Assembly (NCBI GenBank): GCA_017621815.1
Contig: JAGASK010000009.1
Span: 1 to 64,000 of the forward strand
DNA from: Lachnospiraceae bacterium
GTDB taxonomy: Bacteria; Bacillota; Clostridia; Lachnospirales; Lachnospiraceae
Direction of reading: 5' to 3'
Length of the DNA: 64,000 bases
A program made the position numbers and the translations under genes. The notes beneath the pieces are model-generated. The model searched no databases, was not told the origin of the DNA, and saw nothing but the letters and a program-made list of their open reading frames with translations. This document shows, in pieces, positions 18,455 to 27,258 of the stretch (within the stretch, counting starts at the first letter, position 1; each line of letters opens with the position of its first letter).

Positions 18455-19351
18455 ATGAAAGAACGATTGGATGTATTACTTGTTCAGGAAGGGTATGCGG
18501 CTTCCAGGGAAAAGGCTAAAGCCATTATTATGGCTGGAAATGTTTTCGTGGACGGCCAGCGTGAAGATAAAGCAGGAACTACTTTTGATTTGTCCAAAGT
18601 AAAACTGGAAGTGAGAGGCAGCACACTGCCTTATGTAAGCCGTGGGGGCTTAAAGCTTGAGAAGGCAATGAAACAGTTTGGATTAAACCTTGAGGGTAAA
18701 ATCTGTATGGACATAGGGGCGTCCACAGGAGGTTTTACGGACTGTATGCTGCAAAACGGGGCAAAAAAAGTATATTCCGTAGATGTAGGCCATGGGCAGC
18801 TGGATTGGAAACTGCGTAATGACAGCAGAGTGGTCTGCATGGAAAAAACAAATTTCCGCTATATGGTACCGGGAGATATTGAGGATATTCTCGATTTTGC
18901 ATCAGTTGATGTTTCGTTTATCTCCCTTACCAAAATATTGCTGCCTGCAAGGGCGTTGCTTGCAGAAGATGGAGAAATGGTATGTCTCATTAAGCCTCAG
19001 TTTGAGGCAGGGCGTGAAAAAGTTGGGAAAAAGGGAGTTGTAAAAGACCCGGAGGTTCACAAAGAGGTAATTATGAAAGTTATTGATTTTGCCGATTTTC
19101 TTGGTTTTGCCATACTTCACCTTGATTTTTCGCCTATAAAGGGACCGGAAGGAAATATAGAATATCTCGTTCATATCGGTAAAATTTCCGGCGGTGAAGC
19201 GGCCACGCAGCAGATTACGGAAGCGGAAGCAGAGAAACAGTTAAAAACGATTATAGAAGAAAAAAACGGATATTCCTCTAAGGAAGAAATAAAAGAGCTC
19301 ATTTCGAAAACAGTACAGCTGGCTCATCAGGGGCTGAAATCGGGGGATTAG
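18455..19351 (+). CDS. tlyA: TlyA family 16S/23S rRNA 2'-O-methyltransferase (hemolysin A family)
   Basis: A 298-residue protein with an N-terminal S4 RNA-binding domain (ERLDVLLVQEGYAASREKAK), then an FtsJ-type Rossmann fold with SAM motif DIGASTGGFTDCMLQNGAKK and LIKPQFEAGREKVGKKGVV. TlyA proteins methylate ribose in both rRNA subunits; some cause haemolysis. It lies between dxs and nadK in the conserved order. Confidence 0.92.
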   Translation: MKERLDVLLVQEGYAASREKAKAIIMAGNVFVDGQREDKAGTTFDLSKVKLEVRGSTLPYVSRGGLKLEKAMKQFGLNLEGKICMDIGASTGGFTDCMLQNGAKKVYSVDVGHGQLDWKLRNDSRVVCMEKTNFRYMVPGDIEDILDFASVDVSFISLTKILLPARALLAEDGEMVCLIKPQFEAGREKVGKKGVVKDPEVHKEVIMKVIDFADFLGFAILHLDFSPIKGPEGNIEYLVHIGKISGGEAATQQITEAEAEKQLKTIIEEKNGYSSKEEIKELISKTVQLAHQGLKSGD

Positions 19352-19353
19352 CG

Positions 19354-20208
19354 ATGGAGCATTTTTACATAATCACAAATGAGTCGAAGGATTCTGATTT
19401 CAAAATTACATACCGCATCAGGGATTATCTGCTGCAATGCGGTAAGAAATGCAGCATTCAGAAGCAGGGGCAGAAGAAAAACGGTAAAGGCTATACGGAT
19501 ATTAATTGCCTGAGTGATGATGTGGATTGCGTTCTGGTGCTGGGAGGAGACGGAACTCTCCTGCAGGCGGCAGTGGATTTGGCGGATCTTTCGGTTCCAT
19601 TCCTGGGTATTAACTTAGGAACTCTTGGATTTCTTGCAGAAGTTAATAAAAATGATATAGAACAGGCTTTATCAAAGCTGCTTAAAGGTGAATATGAAAT
19701 CGAAAACCGCATGATGCTGGTAGGATATTATGGGAAAGGAACGGAAGAAAACACAAGAGCTTTAAATGATATTGTTATTACCAGAAAAGGTACCTTACAG
19801 ATAATCACTTTTACAATCAGCGTCAATGGACAGTTTCTGCACAGATATAGTGCCGACGGAATGATAGTGGCTACGCCCACCGGTTCTACGGGGTATAATC
19901 TATCGGCAGGCGGTCCCGTGGTGGACCCTAAAGCGCAGCTTATGGTCATTTCACCTATTTGTCCCCATTCCATGCAGCATAACAGCATTGTGCTTTCTCC
20001 GGAAGACGAGATTACCATTGAGATTGAAACAGGACATGACGGAATCAGGCAGGAAGTGGAAGCCATTTTTGACGGAAGCCACAGAGTTACCTTGTGCACC
20101 GGAGATAAAATTGTAATAAAGAGATCGGAAAAGACCACCGGAATTGTAAAGCTGAACAAAGCAAGCTTTCTGGAGATTCTTCACAGAAAGATGTGTGACT
20201 GGAAATAA
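19354..20208 (+). CDS. nadK: NAD kinase
   Basis: A 284-residue ATP-NAD kinase that makes NADP. Hallmarks: LGGDGTLLQAA, GINLGTLGFLAEV, NDIVITRKG and ATPTGSTGYNLSAGGPVVDP. Length is normal. It starts 2 bases after tlyA and is followed by argR. Confidence 0.95.
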   Translation: MEHFYIITNESKDSDFKITYRIRDYLLQCGKKCSIQKQGQKKNGKGYTDINCLSDDVDCVLVLGGDGTLLQAAVDLADLSVPFLGINLGTLGFLAEVNKNDIEQALSKLLKGEYEIENRMMLVGYYGKGTEENTRALNDIVITRKGTLQIITFTISVNGQFLHRYSADGMIVATPTGSTGYNLSAGGPVVDPKAQLMVISPICPHSMQHNSIVLSPEDEITIEIETGHDGIRQEVEAIFDGSHRVTLCTGDKIVIKRSEKTTGIVKLNKASFLEILHRKMCDWK

Positions 20209-20234
20209 CGCAGCTATTTTAAGCAGGAGAAGTT

Positions 20235-20687
20235 ATGAAAAAGAGCAGACATCAGAAAATAAAAGAACTGGTTGAACAATATGAAATCGAAACCCAGGAG
20301 GAGCTTGCCGACAAGCTCCGTGAAGCCGGCTATAATGTTACTCAGGCCACTGTTTCAAGGGATATCAGGGAACTGAAGCTGTCCAAAATTCCCATGGGAG
20401 ACGGCAGGCAGAAGTATACGGTGCTGCTTCACAGTGACCATTATCTGAGTGATAAATATATCCGCGTTTTGAAAGACGGGTTTGTTTCCATGGACATGGC
20501 TCAGAATATATTGGTAGTAAAAACGGTTTCCGGTATGGCTATGGCAGTAGCGGCAGCTATTGATGCCATGAAGCTGAAGGAAATAGTAGGTTCCATAGCA
20601 GGGGATGATACCATAATGATGGCTGTCAGAACAGTAGAAGATACCGAAACGGTAATGGGTAAAATACGTAACGTACTTGAGGAATAA
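20235..20687 (+). CDS. argR: Arginine repressor ArgR/AhrC
   Basis: A 150-residue repressor with an N-terminal winged helix (YEIETQEELADKLREAGYNV, TQATVSRDIRELKL) and the C-terminal arginine-binding hexamer domain (GSIAGDDTIMMAVRTVE). It senses arginine and controls its biosynthesis and catabolism. It is encoded just before recN, as in Bacillus (ahrC-recN). AGCAGGAGAAG precedes ATG. Confidence 0.95.
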   Translation: MKKSRHQKIKELVEQYEIETQEELADKLREAGYNVTQATVSRDIRELKLSKIPMGDGRQKYTVLLHSDHYLSDKYIRVLKDGFVSMDMAQNILVVKTVSGMAMAVAAAIDAMKLKEIVGSIAGDDTIMMAVRTVEDTETVMGKIRNVLEE

Positions 20688-20744
20688 CCGACTTTGCAGC
20701 AAAGTGATGCATTGCGTCATAGCTGATGCATGGGAGGAATGGAA

Positions 20745-22427
20745 ATGCTTGAAAGTTTACACGTTAAAAATTTAGCGTTAATTGATGAGGCTGAGGTGGA
20801 TTTCACCGGAGGCCTGAATATATTAACAGGAGAAACGGGAGCTGGTAAATCCATTATTATCGGCTCCATTAATCTGGCACTGGGAGCCAAGGCGGATAAG
20901 GAATATATCCGGTCAGGTACAGATTATGCGCTGGTGGAGCTTGTTTTTTCATTAAACGAAAACCAGCAGAAAGCGCTTGAAGAAATGGAGCTGCCTGTAG
21001 AAGAAGACGGCACGCTGATTTTGCAGAGAAAAATCATGGCAGGGCGAAGCGTATGTAAGGTAAATGGCGAAAGTGTCAGCACGGGACAGCTGAAAATGCT
21101 GTCAGGTTATCTGCTTGATATGTACGGTCAGCATGAACATCAGTCTCTTTTAAAGGTTTCCAAGCACAGGGAATTCCTGGATGGTTATGCAGGAAAGGCA
21201 ATGGAGGAGAAAAAAAGCCGGCTTAAGCTTCTTTACCGCAGTTACAGGCAGCTGGAGGAGGAACTGGCTTCCAACCGGCTGGATGAAAATGAAAGAGCAA
21301 GGGAAGTTGATTTGCTTTCCTTTGAAGTAAATGAAATAGAAGCGGCATCTCTTGTACCCGGAGAAGATGAGCAGCTTGAAAATCTGTACCGCAGGATGAC
21401 CAATGCAAGGAGGATAAAGGAAGCTGCATATCTTGCTCATGGACTTACCGGTTATGAAGAAAACGGATGTGCAGGAGAAGCTATTGGCAGGGCGGTAAGG
21501 GAACTGAAAAGCGTAAGCGGCTATGACGAGGGCTTAGAGCCTGTGATTGAGCAGCTGACGGAGATTGATAACCTGCTGAACGATTTCAACCGTTCCATGG
21601 CGGATTATATGGAAAGCCTTGAATTTGATGAAGAAGAGTTTGTAAAAACAGAGGAAAGGCTGAACACTTTAAATCACTTAAAAGGAAAATACGGATTCTC
21701 TTTGGAAGATATTCTTGCATCTTATGAGGAAAAGGAAAAGCGTCTGCAGCAGCTGCAAAGCTATGAGGAATATTTAACGGACCTTCAGGACAGAGTAAAA
21801 GAAGAAAAGGAAAAAGTGCTTGCGCTGTGCGAAGAAATCTCAGCTTTAAGGGGTGAAGCGGCGGCGGGACTTTCCGCAAAGCTTACAGCAGCTATGGTGG
21901 ATTTAAATTTTATAGATGTTGATTTTTCAATAGAAGTTACGCCGAATGAGGATAAGATTTCAGAGGACGGGTATGATAATATCGAATTTCTGATTTCCAC
22001 CAATCCGGGAGAAAAGAAAAAGCCTTTGCAGCAGGTAGCCAGCGGCGGTGAGCTTTCCAGGATTATGCTTGCTTTTAAGAGTGTGTTGGCGGATAAGGAT
22101 GAAACAGATACCCTTATTTTTGATGAAATTGATACCGGAATCAGCGGTAAGACGGCATGGAAGGTAGCCGGGAAACTGGGCCAGCTTTCGGTAAATCATC
22201 AGATTATCTGTATTACCCATCTTCCGCAAATCGCAGCCATGGCGGATTCTCACTATCTGATTGAAAAGCAGGTAAAGGGAGAAAGAACCGTAACCGATAT
22301 TGCTGTGCTTGGGGACGGGGAAAGCCTGAATGAGCTTGCAAGGCTTCTGGGAAGCGGAAGCGTTACAGAGGCAGTTCTGACCAATGCAAGGGAAATGAAG
22401 GAGCTGGCACAAAAAACTAAAAAATAA
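20745..22427 (+). CDS. recN: DNA repair protein RecN
   Basis: A 560-residue SMC-like ATPase acting in double-strand break repair. Walker A is LTGETGAGKSIIIG, followed by a long coiled-coil region (about 150-370), the signature QVASGGELSRIMLAFK and Walker B TLIFDEIDTGISGKTA. ATG 20745 is chosen (7 bases after GGGAGG); ATGs at 20730 and 20739 overlap or abut that site. Confidence 0.95.
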   Translation: MLESLHVKNLALIDEAEVDFTGGLNILTGETGAGKSIIIGSINLALGAKADKEYIRSGTDYALVELVFSLNENQQKALEEMELPVEEDGTLILQRKIMAGRSVCKVNGESVSTGQLKMLSGYLLDMYGQHEHQSLLKVSKHREFLDGYAGKAMEEKKSRLKLLYRSYRQLEEELASNRLDENERAREVDLLSFEVNEIEAASLVPGEDEQLENLYRRMTNARRIKEAAYLAHGLTGYEENGCAGEAIGRAVRELKSVSGYDEGLEPVIEQLTEIDNLLNDFNRSMADYMESLEFDEEEFVKTEERLNTLNHLKGKYGFSLEDILASYEEKEKRLQQLQSYEEYLTDLQDRVKEEKEKVLALCEEISALRGEAAAGLSAKLTAAMVDLNFIDVDFSIEVTPNEDKISEDGYDNIEFLISTNPGEKKKPLQQVASGGELSRIMLAFKSVLADKDETDTLIFDEIDTGISGKTAWKVAGKLGQLSVNHQIICITHLPQIAAMADSHYLIEKQVKGERTVTDIAVLGDGESLNELARLLGSGSVTEAVLTNAREMKELAQKTKK

Positions 22428-22508
22428 AGTTTTTGCGATGACATGAAACATTTGGAAACAAAAATTTAAGAACTTTCAACTAAAATAAAAAGATTTTCAC
22501 ATACTAGA

Positions 22509-22535
22509 AGAGACATGCATTTGTATGTCTCTTTT
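22509..22535 (+). terminator. Intrinsic terminator after recN
   Basis: AGAGACATGCA (22509-22519) pairs with TGTATGTCTCT (22522-22532) with one G-U pair, followed by TTTT. Confidence 0.75.
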
Positions 22536-22541
22536 GTGTTT

Positions 22542-22580
22542 ATGGCAATAGAAGGTTAGCAGGTGGAACTTTCTGTTGTC
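22542..22580 (+). repeat. Member of dispersed intergenic hairpin family
   Basis: CAATAGAAGGTT (22546-22557) pairs with AACTTTCTGTTG (22567-22578), 12 pairs with two G-U wobbles. The left side ATGGCAATAGAA is identical to that of the element at 50805. It lies between the recN terminator and spoIVB. Confidence 0.65.
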
Positions 22581-22608
22581 TGGTATTTTATAAGAAGGAT
22601 GTGAAAAC

Positions 22609-23889
22609 TTGAATCATATAGAAGAAATCTATAAAAAAATTTTATATGTTTTGCTTTTTTTCGGTATCATTGCTGCCCTGATTTCCTTCTATTATTATAT
22701 GTGGAAAAGTGTGCCTTCTACTATTATGGTTAAGGCAGGAGTAGACCAGGAGCTGAACCTGAATATTCCGGCTTCGGGGAAATTGTATAAGGATGCGGTA
22801 GAGACCAGCGGTCAGGCAAAGAGCAATATAGATGATAAAAGCATTCAAATTGATTTCAGCAGCCCTGTTACAGTAAAAGCGAGTCAGACAGATACTTACA
22901 AACTTCAGGTGAAGCTGTTTGGTTTTATTCCACTTAAGGATGTGGATGTGGAGGTAATTCAGGATATCAGGCTTAAGCCTGCCGGAATTCCTATCGGTAT
23001 CTATGTTAAGACGGAAGGCGTACTGGTTGTTGGAATCGGGGAGTTTGAAGGTGAAGACGGGCAAATCTGTCACCCTGCAAAATATATTTTGAAAGCAGGA
23101 GATTATATTCTGGAAATGAATGATGAAGCCATTACGGGAAAAAAGCAGCTGATTGAGAAAATCAGTCATCTGGAAGGGCAGGAAGTGGTATTTAAGGTAA
23201 AAAGAGGAGATGAAATTATTCAGGTAATGGCAAAGCCGGAACTGAATCAGAATGGGGAATATAAAATGGGCATCTGGGTAAGGGACAATGCCCAGGGTGT
23301 GGGAACCATGACTTACATTGATGAAAACGGATGCTTCGGCGCACTGGGGCATGGAATTAATGATGTGGATACCAGTACTTTGATGGAACTGAAAAGCGGA
23401 ACCTTGTATCATACGGAAATTATCGGCATTACAAGGGGAAGCAATGGTTCTCCGGGAGAACTGACGGGCTTTATTGAATATGATGACAGGAATATTATGG
23501 GATCTATTACGGAAAATACATCTAAGGGAATTTTCGGCCTTTGTACGCCGGAAATATCGGAAAACAGTGAGTATGATTATCTTCCTGTCGGACTGAAGCA
23601 GGAAATTAAAAGGGGGCCTGCGCAGATTATCTGTTCTATCGGTGAGGGAACAGAAATCTATGATGTGGAAATTACGGATATCAATTTGGAAAATGATAAC
23701 ATAAACAGAGGGATTGTGCTGAAAATCACAGACCCGGACCTTCTTTCGGCAACAGGGGGAATTGTTCAGGGAATGAGCGGCAGCCCCATTATTCAGAATG
23801 GTAAAATTATAGGAGCCGTTACCCATGTTTTGGTGCAGGATTCCACCAAGGGATATGGAATTTTTATTGAAACTATGCTGACCCATTAA
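22609..23889 (+). CDS. spoIVB: SpoIVB peptidase, sigma-K checkpoint signalling protease
   Basis: A 426-residue serine peptidase (family S55). N-terminal TM (about 10-30), a PDZ domain (GIPIGIYVKTEGVLVVG through KVKRGDEIIQVMAKPEL) and the peptidase domain with His in FGALGHGINDVDT and Ser in GGIVQGMSGSPIIQNGK. It is secreted from the forespore and cleaves SpoIVFA to start sigma-K processing. TTG 22609 is the start, after GAAGGATGTG. spo0A, the usual next gene, is absent. Confidence 0.93.
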   Translation: MNHIEEIYKKILYVLLFFGIIAALISFYYYMWKSVPSTIMVKAGVDQELNLNIPASGKLYKDAVETSGQAKSNIDDKSIQIDFSSPVTVKASQTDTYKLQVKLFGFIPLKDVDVEVIQDIRLKPAGIPIGIYVKTEGVLVVGIGEFEGEDGQICHPAKYILKAGDYILEMNDEAITGKKQLIEKISHLEGQEVVFKVKRGDEIIQVMAKPELNQNGEYKMGIWVRDNAQGVGTMTYIDENGCFGALGHGINDVDTSTLMELKSGTLYHTEIIGITRGSNGSPGELTGFIEYDDRNIMGSITENTSKGIFGLCTPEISENSEYDYLPVGLKQEIKRGPAQIICSIGEGTEIYDVEITDINLENDNINRGIVLKITDPDLLSATGGIVQGMSGSPIIQNGKIIGAVTHVLVQDSTKGYGIFIETMLTH

Positions 23890-23961
23890 AGAATCGCATC
23901 TGTGCCCGGTTTTTGTTTCAGGCTGTGAGGCCGGCATCCTGCAGCCGATGGTATTGGGTTG

Positions 23962-23990
23962 TTGACTTCCCGGCCTGTATTTATTATTAT
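23962..23990 (+). promoter_or_regulatory. Sigma-A-type promoter for the flavodiiron protein gene
   Basis: TTGACT at 23962-23967, a 17-base spacer and TATTAT at 23985-23990, 37 bases before the ATG at 24027. Confidence 0.7.
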
Positions 23991-24026
23991 GAATCTATGA
24001 TTTATTACCGGAAAGGGGTTTTATAA

Positions 24027-25175
24027 ATGAACATTACAAAAGATGTGGTATATGCAGGCGTAGACGATAAAGACATTGAACTCTTTGAATCTCAATATGC
24101 GGTTCCTGACGGGGTGTCCTATAATTCTTATGTGATATTTGATGATAAAGTAACTGTTATGGATACTGTTGACGGGAGGAAAACAAAAGAATGGCTGGAG
24201 GGCTTAAAGGAAATATTGGGTGAAAAGAAGCCTCATTATCTTGTGGTTTCCCATGTGGAGCCGGATCATGCCGGCAGTGTGGCGGCTTTCCTTGAGGCTT
24301 ATCCTGAAACAGAAGTCGTGGGAAATGCGAAGACTTTTCAGTTTCTTTTACAGTTTTTTCCGGAATTGGAGGAAAAAATGCGGAAGATAGTGGTTTCGGA
24401 AGGAGAAACATTATCTTTGGGCAGCCATACGCTTCAGTTTTTTATGGCACCTATGGTTCATTGGCCTGAGGTTATGGTAACTTATGAACAGTCAGAGAAA
24501 ATTCTTTTTTCGGCAGATGCGTTTGGAAAATTCGGCACATTTGACAGAAAGGATGACTGGGTTTGTGAGGCAAGGCGTTATTATATTAATATAGTCGGTA
24601 AATATGGGGCAATGGTTCAGATGCTTCTGAAAAAGGCAGCTAAACTGGACATACAGATTATCTGTCCTTTGCACGGGCCGGTTTTGAATGAAAATCTGTC
24701 TTATTATATAGAAAAGTATGATATCTGGAGCAGTTACCGCGCGGAAGATTGCGGGGTATTAATTGCTTACGCTTCCATTCACGGGCATACGGCCCGGGCG
24801 GCAGAAATACTGGCTGAACTGTTAAAAGAAAAGGGAGAAAAGACAGAAATTTTTGACCTGGCAAGGAATGATATGTCAGAAGCAGTTGAAGGCGCGTTCC
24901 GTTATGACAGAATGGTGCTTTTAAGCGCTACCTATGACGGAGGTCTTTTCCCATGTATGGAGGATTTTCTTGCTCATTTGAAAAATAAGGCATATCAGAA
25001 ACGGACGGTAGCTTTAATTGAAAATGGCTCCTGGGCGCCCATGGCAGCCAAATGTATGAGACAGATGCTGGATTCCATGAAGGAGATTACTGTTTTAGAG
25101 GATGTTATTTCCATAAAATCAGCTTTGAATGAAAGAAATATGGATGCATTGAAACAGCTGGCAGAAAATCTTTAA
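24027..25175 (+). CDS. Flavodiiron protein (FprA-type A flavoprotein)
   Basis: A 382-residue two-domain protein. The N-terminal metallo-beta-lactamase fold carries the diiron ligands: H-x-E-x-D-H in SHVEPDHAGS, His in PMVHWPEVM, Asp in SADAFGKFG, and His in CPLHGPVL. The C-terminal flavodoxin domain (from about 250) starts LIAYASIHGHTARAAEILAE and binds FMN. Such proteins reduce O2 to water or NO to N2O and protect anaerobes. It has its own promoter and is followed by a terminator. Confidence 0.94.
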   Translation: MNITKDVVYAGVDDKDIELFESQYAVPDGVSYNSYVIFDDKVTVMDTVDGRKTKEWLEGLKEILGEKKPHYLVVSHVEPDHAGSVAAFLEAYPETEVVGNAKTFQFLLQFFPELEEKMRKIVVSEGETLSLGSHTLQFFMAPMVHWPEVMVTYEQSEKILFSADAFGKFGTFDRKDDWVCEARRYYINIVGKYGAMVQMLLKKAAKLDIQIICPLHGPVLNENLSYYIEKYDIWSSYRAEDCGVLIAYASIHGHTARAAEILAELLKEKGEKTEIFDLARNDMSEAVEGAFRYDRMVLLSATYDGGLFPCMEDFLAHLKNKAYQKRTVALIENGSWAPMAAKCMRQMLDSMKEITVLEDVISIKSALNERNMDALKQLAENL

Positions 25176-25192
25176 TCCGGCAAAAGGGCTTT

Positions 25193-25232
25193 AAGGCAGT
25201 AATTCTAAAAATTGCTGCCTTATATTTTTTTT
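25193..25232 (+). terminator. Intrinsic terminator after the flavodiiron gene
   Basis: AAGGCAGTAATT (25193-25204) pairs with AATTGCTGCCTT (25210-25221) with one G-U pair; a run of eight T follows. Confidence 0.88.
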
Positions 25233-25395
25233 GTTCATTTTTTATAAAAAAAATTTAAAAAAAATAGTCCTAATTTACTATTTGCCGAAAGTGAAAAAAT
25301 GGAAGAAAAGAATGTTGACGGCGAAAATGAAATGTGATAAAAAATCTATTGAATATAAAGATATAATTAAAATAAATAGTGAAGGAGAACCAAAG

Positions 25396-27087
25396 ATGTT
25401 AAAGAAATTGGATGACATGAAAATGAAAAATAAGCTTAATTTTGGTTACAAGGTAGTTATCGGTTTTATGATTTTATCCGGTATTTTCAGCATGCTGGGA
25501 TTAGGTACTCTGTTTGCGAATTTAAATAATTATGTTAATGGCGCACAGAGGGCGGATACGGCTGTAAAAGTGTGCAGAATCGATACTAATATTGCCGCCA
25601 GAAATATCAGGGAAATGGTTTTGAATGATGACACAGCCAGTTATGCCGGATATAAAACCGAAGTGGAAGAACGGTTAACTGAAGTGGGAACGGAACTGGA
25701 AGCTTTGAAAGCTACAGGCATGATAGATGATGAGCTTTATACGAGATATTCTGCTGCTTTAAATGAGTGGGGTACAATCGGATATAAGATCATTGAAAAA
25801 ATTGAGGCAGGAGATAAGGATGCAGCTGCAGAGATGATTCTTTCAGAATGTGCGCCGGCTCTTGAAAATGTAGTAACCATATCCCGGGAAATTGATGTAA
25901 TTACTGATGAATTAAAGCAGGAGGCTATCAGAAACAGTTGGATTTCCTTTGCAGCCGGGTTAGTTTCAATTGTTTTATTTATTGTTGTGGCAGTTATATT
26001 GGCAGTCAGAATCGGAAAACGTATTATTGCTTCTATTACAATTCCCCTTCAGGAAATTGAAGTGGTTGCAAAAGAATTGTCGGCAGGAAATTTACATAGT
26101 AATATTGAATATCATTCCAGTGATGAAATCGGCAGTCTGGCACACAGCCTGAGAAAATCTATCCGCATTTTAGGCTCTTATGTAGATGATATCTCCAGAG
26201 CCATGACGGAATTTTCAAACGGTAATTTTGATGTGCAGCCTGAAGTGGAATGGAAGGGAGACTTCACAGGTATCCTTGACGCTTTCATGATGTTTGAAAG
26301 AAGCATGGCAGATACCGTAAAGAGTATTCAGCGTGTTGCAGACCAGGTAAAGAGCGGTTCCGAACAGGTTTCGGAAAGTTCCATGGATTTGGCACAGGGA
26401 GCTACCGAACAGGCAAGTATTACAGAAGAACTTGCAGCTACCATTGAAAGTGTATCTGAACAGGTATCCAGAAATGCTGAGAGCGCAAAAGATATCAGCA
26501 AAAAGGTAGAAAATGTAGGTGTGGAAATAGTCAACGGTAACGAGAAGATGCAGGAAATGGTAGAGTCCATGACGGAGATTAATGAATCTTCAAAAGAAAT
26601 CGGTAAGATTATTGCTACCATCAATGACATTGCATCCCAGACCAATCTTTTGGCATTAAATGCTTCCATTGAAGCGGCAAGAGCCGGAGAAGCAGGAAAA
26701 GGATTTGCAGTAGTGGCTGACCAGGTTTCCGTATTGGCGGCACAAAGCTCTGAAGCGGCAAAGGAATCTACTGTATTAATTGAGTCTTCTGTCAGGGCAG
26801 TGGAAAAAGGTATGGTAATTGCGGACGAAACTGCAAAGCAGCTTGAAAATGTAGTAACAGGCTCCAGGGTTATTACGGAGGAAGTAAACAAGGTTGCCGA
26901 TGCACTGGGCGCCCAGGAGGAATCCTTCAAGCAGATTAATGCAGGCGTAGACCAGATTAATGATGTGGTACAGACGAACTCAGCAACCTCACAGGAATGT
27001 GCAGCGGCAAGCCAGGAGATGAGCAGTCAGGCATCCACGCTGGAAGGTTTGATTCGTAAGTTCAGGGTGGCAAAATTTAAAGATTGA
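25396..27087 (+). CDS. Methyl-accepting chemotaxis protein
   Basis: A 563-residue receptor: TM1 (about 18-40), an extracytoplasmic four-helix-bundle-like sensor of about 150 residues, TM2 (about 195-215), HAMP region(s), then the cytoplasmic signalling coiled coil with the conserved hairpin tip IASQTNLLALNASIEAARAG and EAGKGFAVVADQV. The ligand is unknown. The start at 25396 follows GAAGGAG; an earlier ATG at 25231 runs through AT-rich leader without a ribosome site. No other chemotaxis gene is nearby. Confidence 0.93.
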   Translation: MLKKLDDMKMKNKLNFGYKVVIGFMILSGIFSMLGLGTLFANLNNYVNGAQRADTAVKVCRIDTNIAARNIREMVLNDDTASYAGYKTEVEERLTEVGTELEALKATGMIDDELYTRYSAALNEWGTIGYKIIEKIEAGDKDAAAEMILSECAPALENVVTISREIDVITDELKQEAIRNSWISFAAGLVSIVLFIVVAVILAVRIGKRIIASITIPLQEIEVVAKELSAGNLHSNIEYHSSDEIGSLAHSLRKSIRILGSYVDDISRAMTEFSNGNFDVQPEVEWKGDFTGILDAFMMFERSMADTVKSIQRVADQVKSGSEQVSESSMDLAQGATEQASITEELAATIESVSEQVSRNAESAKDISKKVENVGVEIVNGNEKMQEMVESMTEINESSKEIGKIIATINDIASQTNLLALNASIEAARAGEAGKGFAVVADQVSVLAAQSSEAAKESTVLIESSVRAVEKGMVIADETAKQLENVVTGSRVITEEVNKVADALGAQEESFKQINAGVDQINDVVQTNSATSQECAAASQEMSSQASTLEGLIRKFRVAKFKD

Positions 27088-27117
27088 TAATAAATATTTT
27101 GAATCAGATGAATGGAG

Positions 27118-27162
27118 AGTGTTCTCAAAAGTCAGGAAAGGACTTTTGAGAGCACTTTTTTG
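27118..27162 (+). terminator. Strong intrinsic terminator after the chemotaxis receptor
   Basis: A 16-bp stem, AGTGTTCTCAAAAGTC (27118-27133) with GACTTTTGAGAGCACT (27141-27156), has one G-U pair and a 7-base loop, followed by TTTTTT. Confidence 0.92.
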
Positions 27163-27258
27163 TATAATAAAAATTTCCGGTGTTTATTTAAGGATTATTT
27201 AATAATTTCCCCTTTATAATGGTTTTCATACCGGTAAAAGAATGAAAAGGAGAAAAAA

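Noticed and set aside
22642..23937. 431-codon minus-strand ORF opposite spoIVB
   Set aside because: It is a codon-bias shadow of spoIVB: no ribosome site, no recognisable domain, and the + strand has an intact peptidase.
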